Positions 6,546-10,654 of a stretch of 10,654 nt of DNA are shown piece by piece. Below the pieces are notes generated by a model. It was not told the DNA's origin, did no database searches, and worked only from the letters and a program-made list of their open reading frames with translations. Made by a program: the position numbers and the translations under genes. Source of the stretch: Deltaproteobacteria bacterium (GTDB taxonomy: Bacteria > Desulfobacterota > Desulfobacteria > Desulfobacterales > Desulfatirhabdiaceae); assembly GCA_026388755.1 (NCBI GenBank), contig JAPLJE010000170.1, forward strand, positions 1 through 10,654, written 5' to 3'. Positions within the stretch are counted from its first letter, which is position 1. Each line of letters starts with the position of its first letter.

Positions 6546-7532
6546 ATGACGGCAAAAAAAAGAATTTTAAGCGGAATGCGCCCGACCGGCCCCCTTCATC
6601 TGGGAAATTACCATGGCGCGCTGGACAACTGGATCGCCATGCAGGAAGAATATGACTGTTTTTTCTTTATCGCCGACTGGCACGCCCTAACCAGCGACTA
6701 CGAAAACACCGGCAATATCTCCAGATTTGTTCAGGAAATGATGATCGACTGGCTAAGCGCCGGATTGTCCCCGGAAAAATGCACCCTCTTTGTCCAGTCC
6801 AACGTGATGGAACATGCGGAACTGTTTTTACTGCTCTCGATGATCACCCCGGTTCCCTGGCTGGAACGCAATCCCACGTATAAAGATCAGATCATCCAGC
6901 TCGACAACAAGGATCTGTCCACCTTTGGGTTTCTGGGATACCCGGTGCTTCAGGCGGCGGACATTATCATGTACAAGGCAAACGGCGTTCCGGTCGGCAT
7001 CGACCAGGTTCCTCACATTGAAATCACCCGGGAAATCGCCAGACGGTTCAATTACCTTTATGGCAAAGTATTTCCGGAACCGGACGCCATTTTAACCCAG
7101 TCCTCCAAAATCCTGGGCCTGGATCGGCGCAAAATGAGCAAGAGCTATAACAACGCCATTTATCTTTCCGACTCCCCGGAAGACATCCGCGCCAAGGTCT
7201 CCACCATGATCACCGATCCCAACCGGGCCAGACGCAAGGATCCGGGAAATCCCGAGATCTGCAATGTCTTTGAATTTCACAAGCTCTATTCGCCGTCGCC
7301 CGTTGTGGAAGAGATCAACAGCCAGTGCCGGTCTGCCACAATCGGGTGCGTGGAATGCAAAAAAATCATGGCGGAAAATCTGATTAACGCCCTTGCTCCC
7401 ATTCGGGATAAACGCAAATATTTCGAAGAGCGGCCTGAAATGGTTCAGGAAATTATCGCATCCGGGAATCAGAAAGCCCAGGCAGTCGCCCAGCAGACCA
7501 TGAAGGAAGTCAGAAGAGCAGTACGCATTTAA
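6546..7532 (+). CDS. trpS: Tryptophanyl-tRNA synthetase, Fe-S-cysteine type
   Basis: A cytoplasmic class I synthetase that activates tryptophan with ATP and loads tRNA-Trp. The 328 residues match family length. RPTGPLHLGNYHGA (12-25) is the HIGH-equivalent signature, FFIADWHALTS (40-50) lines the active site, and GYPVLQAADI (131-140) with IDQVPHIEITREIARRFN (152-169) form the dimer and tryptophan-binding core. KMSKSYNNAI (196-205) is the KMSKS loop. Four cysteines, C239, C261, C268 and C271, are spaced C-x21-C-x6-C-x2-C, nearly the pattern reported for the [4Fe-4S] TrpRS of Thermotoga maritima (recalled as C-x22-C-x6-C-x2-C). The start is ATG 6546 with AGGAG at 6535-6539, 6 nt upstream. It follows the nucleotidyltransferase stop by 40 nt with no terminator between, so both tRNA genes may share a transcript. 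Confidence 0.95.
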   Translation: MTAKKRILSGMRPTGPLHLGNYHGALDNWIAMQEEYDCFFFIADWHALTSDYENTGNISRFVQEMMIDWLSAGLSPEKCTLFVQSNVMEHAELFLLLSMITPVPWLERNPTYKDQIIQLDNKDLSTFGFLGYPVLQAADIIMYKANGVPVGIDQVPHIEITREIARRFNYLYGKVFPEPDAILTQSSKILGLDRRKMSKSYNNAIYLSDSPEDIRAKVSTMITDPNRARRKDPGNPEICNVFEFHKLYSPSPVVEEINSQCRSATIGCVECKKIMAENLINALAPIRDKRKYFEERPEMVQEIIASGNQKAQAVAQQTMKEVRRAVRI

Positions 7533-7539
7533 AAACAGT

Positions 7540-7635
7540 TTAAATAAAAATCTTCGTGCATTTCGGAGTATTTGGCAGGTGGCACTGCCCCTGACAGTGC
7601 CATAATACATGCGATAATTTCATGAACCTGCTCAT
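7540..7635 (-). mobile_element. Degenerate N-terminal relic of an IS200/IS605-type transposase gene (tnpA)
   Basis: Minus-strand ATG 7635-7633 follows an excellent Shine-Dalgarno, AAAGGAG (7648-7642), at 6 nt. The 31 residues begin MSRFMKLSHVLWHCQ, matching the IS200-type TnpA opening (MSxFxKLSHxxWHCQYHIVWxPKYR). After Gln15 the match breaks: the frame reads GQCHLPNTPKCTKIFI, where a TPK can still be aligned to the family's W-x-PK, then a TAA ends it 7 nt from the trpS stop. The HUH and catalytic Tyr regions are absent, so it cannot transpose. The 240-bp gap between trpS and the next gene is otherwise non-coding; the part upstream of this ATG (7650-7770) is probably the old left end of the element, but I cannot place its boundary or a target site. 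Confidence 0.6.
7580..7602. repeat. Short inverted repeat inside the transposase relic
   Basis: TGGCACTG (7580-7587) and CAGTGCCA (7595-7602) are perfect inverted copies around a 7-nt spacer. The repeat sits exactly where the relic stops matching the transposase family. No T-run follows on either strand, so it is not a clear terminator. Confidence 0.6.
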
Positions 7636-7724
7636 CTGCAGCTCCTTTCTCATTGAATTGTTGGGACAACTCAAGTGGAGGGTTTAGCAGACGGGCATTT
7701 CACAGGCAAAGCCAACTTTCTCTG

Positions 7725-7749
7725 ACCTCGCTCACAGGACGGGGTTTTT
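7725..7749 (+). terminator. Weak intrinsic-terminator-like hairpin downstream of trpS
   Basis: ACCTCG (7725-7730) can pair with CGGGGT (7740-7745, one G-U pair) around a 9-nt loop, followed by a run of five T (7745-7749). It lies about 190 nt beyond the trpS stop and just before the convergent gene's end, so it could end the plus-strand transcript. The stem is short. IS200 left ends are also known to carry terminator-like hairpins, so it may derive from the IS relic. Confidence 0.3.
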
Positions 7750-7773
7750 CAAAGCAAAATAAACGGCTCCCTG

Positions 7774-8955
7774 TCAAGAATTATGACGGCGCGACAGCGC
7801 AACTCCGATACCGGCCGCGATGGACATTCCTGCCAGCAGAAAGACAGACCGGCTTAGTCCCAGCAGAGGAAAAAGCAATACTCCGCAGACAAGGGCGCCG
7901 ATGCCGCCACCGGCAACATCGGCCGCATAAAGCGGCCGCGGATGACCGGATTCATGCGCATACCGGGTGAATATAGCCGATACCCCGAATCCGGATATAG
8001 CCAGCAGTGCAGCCATCAGAATCAGATTCAGCGCATCGCTCAAACGCTGCATCCCAACCGCCCACCCCATGCATACCGCAGCCGGCAGGAAAAACAGCAT
8101 CGCGTCCACGGACCGGGAAACAGATCGGCCCCTGAGACGTTTCATCAGGTTCAGCATCGCCACGGCGCCAGCGCTCATGCCAAACATAAACGCCATGAAC
8201 AGTATCCCCATATTTTGATAGAGAGCGCCGCTCTGCGTCTGGTAATGAAGCATCATGGCACTCTCAAGCATCATTCCGCCAAACCCGGCGAAACCCGCAG
8301 CCGCATAAGCTAATGAACCGCCGCCTGCAGCCAGACGGTTCATTCCGATGCCGCAGACAAGAATGATAAAGACCACTGCGACCCATCCATACCGGAGCGC
8401 TGTCTGAATCCAGCCGGAGACGTTTTGATGGGCCAGCGCCGGCATCAGCCTGGAAAGCCATATCCAGGTTGTCAGCGCATAGCAGACCGGCCGGTCGTCC
8501 GTGTTCGGCGGGGCAGCCTGGCCAGCAAGAATACGGCCAATCTCGGCCAGACGGTCACTGGAAAAAATATACTCCAGGTAAGGCGGTGTCACCAGTCGTG
8601 TTTTCAGATCCCGATTCCTGTATCGCGCAATCAGGATCTCCGGATCGGTAATTAAATCAGACTGAGACGCCAGTACCACGTTGACGTTTCCCGGAAGAAC
8701 TATTACATGCCGGAACACGGAGACAAGCGCGGCAACAACCGAAGCATTTCGGTAAGCCAGAACCGGAGACCAGAAGTTTTCCGATGAATTCAGCCGGAAT
8801 CCCAGAATCCCTCCGGGCGCCAGGCGCGCCCGGCACGCCTTGAAAAACGTCCGGGTAAAAAACCGGTTGGCCAAGGCGGTCGATGGCTCGGCGCAGGCGG
8901 AAATAATAAGGTCGTAGGCGTTATCCGATCGCAGGTACTGGCGCGGATCCTGAAT
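7774..8955 (-). pseudogene. Membrane spermidine-synthase-like protein, C-terminal part after a frameshift
   Basis: This is the 3' half of one gene, in the frame entered after the indel near 8956. It begins IQDPRQYLRSDNAYDLIISA, continuing the SpeE-like Rossmann domain from the other half. Next come CAEPSTALANRFF, FFKACRARLAPGGILGFRLN and VIVLPGNVNVVLAS, which match the second half of the PF01564 domain. About six or seven hydrophobic segments follow, among them AYAAAGFAGFGGMMLESAMM and AAVCMGWAVG, with a conserved PLYAADVAGGGIGALVCGVL near the end, a motif recurring in fused MFS/spermidine-synthase proteins. The stop is TGA at 7776-7774. Where SpeE has YDVIIxDxxDP, this has YDLIISACAEP, so the catalytic Asp is missing. 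ATG 8874 is internal, not a gene start. Confidence 0.75.
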
Positions 8956-8957
8956 AT

Positions 8958-10028
8958 GTGTATTTTAACCTGCGGGCCGGACTCCGGCCAATCTGCTGTC
9001 ATGTACTTTCGGGCCAATCGAATCAGCAATGGATCAATTTCAATTTGCTCGATTTGATCTGGCCGATGTTTCGCTGCCTCCCCGGCAAGCCCTTCGGCCG
9101 ATCCTTCCAGGATCATCACCAGCCGGGGATTTGGATGCTGAAGGCAGGCTATATGGACCAGTTCCTCTGCGCTGACGGACTGGCTGTCGGCGATCAGGAC
9201 GTCATTTTGATACAGCACCGTCTGGCCCTGGCTTCGGGTCACAGTGAGCCGGCCATATCCGGAATCCTGGCTTTCCATCAGACCGGGGTGATTCAACCGG
9301 GTCATGGCCTGGTCTAGCTTATCAGAACCTGCCATCAGCGCGATAAGGCAAATGGCCGCTAAAAGCCATTTCAAGGCAGGCCCGATAGGACGGCAGCTTC
9401 TACCAGGGATTCGCTCCACAGCCAGGGTTGCGGTCGCCATTGTAATGGCAGCGCAGACAATAGCCTGGACCATGTTCTGAATGCCCCAATACAGCATCAG
9501 GGCAGATAGCAGGCCCCCGAATACGCTGCCCGAGCATTCCACGGCATAGGCACGGGCCAGGCTGCGGCCGTGCCTTGCCCCCTGATCCGCGGCGCGCTGA
9601 AAGGCCGCGCCCAGAAACAGGCAAAGCGGCGACAGGGATGCAACAACGGCCGGGATAAAGACGGACAGCGGAAGATAAGCCCCCGGAGGAAGGCCTGCCA
9701 TGTTCCGCAGCGACCGGATGAAAACCATGTCGGCCACGACCCCAAGACCAGCCAGAAACAGCACAGCAGACAGACCCGGACCGCGTCCTGAGGCCGCCAG
9801 GAAAACGCCTGCCGCGTTCAGAAGCAGCCATGCGCCCAGGGCCAGAACACAAATGAGCTCCACCCCGTAACCGGCAACCATCCATTCACGGAAAAGAACC
9901 ACCTGACCCAGAACCGACACGGATCCGATGCCGAACAAAACCGGATCCAGCGCCGAGATCTCTGAAAGGGCACTGCCGGATGAACAGCCAGCGTTTAAAC
10001 CGTCCGAGCCCGAAGGGTCAGGGTTCAC
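8958..10028 (-). pseudogene. Membrane spermidine-synthase-like protein, N-terminal part before a frameshift
   Basis: About 357 codons from GTG 10028-10026 to His at 8960-8958. Residues 26-240 hold about six membrane spans, including PVLFGIGSVSVLGQVVLFRE (29-48, the N-terminal signature of membrane SpeE-like proteins) and RAYAVECSGSVFGGLLSALM (159-178). Then come the SpeE N-terminal strands, GYGRLTVTRSQGQTVLYQND (257-276), the SAEELVHIACLQHPNP stretch (286-301) and a Rossmann start, VMILEGSAEG (304-313), with EIDP (330-333). The usual GGGDG loop is EGSAEG, so S-adenosyl binding is doubtful. GTG 10028 is chosen because the 69 codons upstream in this frame are out-of-frame translation of the neighbouring AMMECR1 gene; the two genes overlap by 11 bp. 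Beyond 8958 the frame drifts into non-homologous sequence. With a +2 indel removed the whole gene would encode 750 residues. Confidence 0.75.
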
Positions 10029-10654
10029 TGAATATAACCGCTTGGAAGGTGTGAAGCTCGGCATCCTGCTTCCAGCAATCCGATGCGAGCCCGGCCTTGC
10101 GGCACAGGTTGTCCAGCATTTCATTCCGGGTCCAGCCCTGCTCCGGCGCCACCTGGGGCAGAAAAACCGCGGAGCGGCCGGAGCGCTTGAGAAGAACCCC
10201 GTCCGGCCCGACCCGGATCTGGTCCACGGACTCAACCCTTTGATAGGGTGTTAAAACCGAGATCTCGATTTGCACATCCTTTAGCTCGGATAGGGAAAGC
10301 CGTGGAAATCTGGAATCATGGAAAGCTGCGGACAGAGCCATCCGGCCGACGGTCTGGTACAAGGGCAGATCCGGTGGCATGTTACCGATGCACCCTCGCA
10401 GTTCGCCGTATTTTTTCAGCGTGACGAACGCACCCCGTTTTTCATGGAATGACGGGTCCTCCCGCCTGAACAGCGGTGTGGTTTCGGTTTCCAGATATTG
10501 TTGGAGGGTGCTCCGGGCAAAAGATAGCAGATCCTGTTTCTGCTCGCCTGTCAGAGCCGGAGCCCGACTCGCGGTTCCGGCTTGCAAAGGTTCGCCACAG
10601 GAAGAGGATGCCCGGCAAAACGACACGGCGGCATAGCCGACCACCCGGGAGTGA
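10018..10654 (-). CDS. Memo-AMMECR1 fusion (AmmeMemoRadiSam system B/A), C-terminal part; 5' end beyond window
   Basis: The frame is open to the right edge and its first visible residues, HSRVVGYAAVSFCR, match the C-terminus of Memo-family proteins (AmmeMemoRadiSam system protein B). A linker of about 20 residues follows, then a full AMMECR1 domain (system protein A). Counting from the GTG at 10644, this has DLLSFARSTLQQYL (38-51), RGAFVTLKKYGELRGCIGNM (70-89, the invariant LRGCIG at 82-87), DSRFPRLSLSEL (110-121), VQIEISVLTP (124-133) and GWTRNEMLDNLCRKAGL (170-186). The GTG at 10644 is therefore not the start. The AMMECR1/Memo pair usually occurs with a radical-SAM partner; none is visible here. 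The biochemical role is not established. It overlaps the SpeE-like gene by 11 bp, so the two are probably co-translated. Confidence 0.85.
   Translation of the reverse strand, partial: HSRVVGYAAVSFCRASSSCGEPLQAGTASRAPALTGEQKQDLLSFARSTLQQYLETETTPLFRREDPSFHEKRGAFVTLKKYGELRGCIGNMPPDLPLYQTVGRMALSAAFHDSRFPRLSLSELKDVQIEISVLTPYQRVESVDQIRVGPDGVLLKRSGRSAVFLPQVAPEQGWTRNEMLDNLCRKAGLASDCWKQDAELHTFQAVIFSEP

Noticed and set aside
7580..7602. The inverted repeat after trpS as an intrinsic terminator or part of a CRISPR array
   Set aside because: There is no T-run on either strand and it occurs once only, with no spaced direct repeats.
7540..7706. A second minus-strand frame over the IS relic ending KYSEMHEDFYLNCF that looks protein-like
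   Set aside because: It has no ATG or GTG start with a ribosome-binding site, while the alternative frame has a strong one and matches the IS200 transposase opening.
7942..8313. Plus-strand frame of 123 codons rich in His, Gln and Arg opposite the SpeE-like gene
   Set aside because: Composition is typical of antisense to a membrane-protein gene and there is no start signal or domain.
10029..10235. An upstream extension of the SpeE-like gene to an ATG at 10235
   Set aside because: These 69 codons are out-of-frame translation of the AMMECR1 domain, rich in Arg, Pro and Ser, and unlike the family's N-terminus.

Overview
The window looks like chromosomal core sequence from a sulfate-reducing or related anaerobic Desulfobacterota bacterium (Desulfobacterales-like). 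This is inferred from the gene set: an oxygen-sensitive indolepyruvate:ferredoxin oxidoreductase, a tryptophanyl-tRNA synthetase with the four cysteines of the Fe-S type, a DHH/CBS/CBS/tRNA-nucleotidyltransferase fusion, a membrane-embedded spermidine-synthase-like protein and a Memo-AMMECR1 fusion. No taxonomic search was possible.

Layout. On the left, three minus-strand genes form a tight operon read towards base 1: a MltB-type lytic transglycosylase (859-1749, TTG start), an easily missed 43-residue single-span membrane protein (726-857), and the first 243 codons of iorA (1-729, running off the window). The spacings are 1 nt and a 4-nt ATGA overlap. A divergent intergenic region follows, with two candidate back-to-back promoters at about 1848-1887. 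The plus-strand block then reads DUF1992 (1958-2344), a two-span membrane protein with a SHOCT-like tail (2360-2842), a broken ddl (2853-3745), the four-module tRNA nucleotidyltransferase (3815-6505) and trpS (6546-7532). Between trpS and the convergent genes on the right lie a 31-codon relic of an IS200/IS605 transposase, a small inverted repeat and a weak terminator-like hairpin. On the right, two minus-strand genes overlap by 11 bp: a Memo-AMMECR1 fusion that enters from the right edge (10018-10654), and a membrane SpeE-like gene (7774-10028) split by a frameshift near 8956.

Functional reading. The centre is housekeeping: cell-wall precursor synthesis (ddl), tRNA 3'-end maturation and tRNA charging. 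The left operon joins amino-acid fermentation chemistry to a murein hydrolase through a tiny membrane protein. The right pair links two proteins of uncertain biochemistry. The clearest anomalies are lesions: ddl lacks about 35 codons covering its ATP-binding loop and has an unrecognisable tail, and the SpeE-like gene carries an indel. Either the genome is decaying here or the assembly has errors. I see no defence system, CRISPR array, prophage, tRNA or rRNA, and no convincing new multi-gene system. The best candidates for something little described are the 43-residue protein and the SpeE-like membrane protein with altered catalytic motifs.
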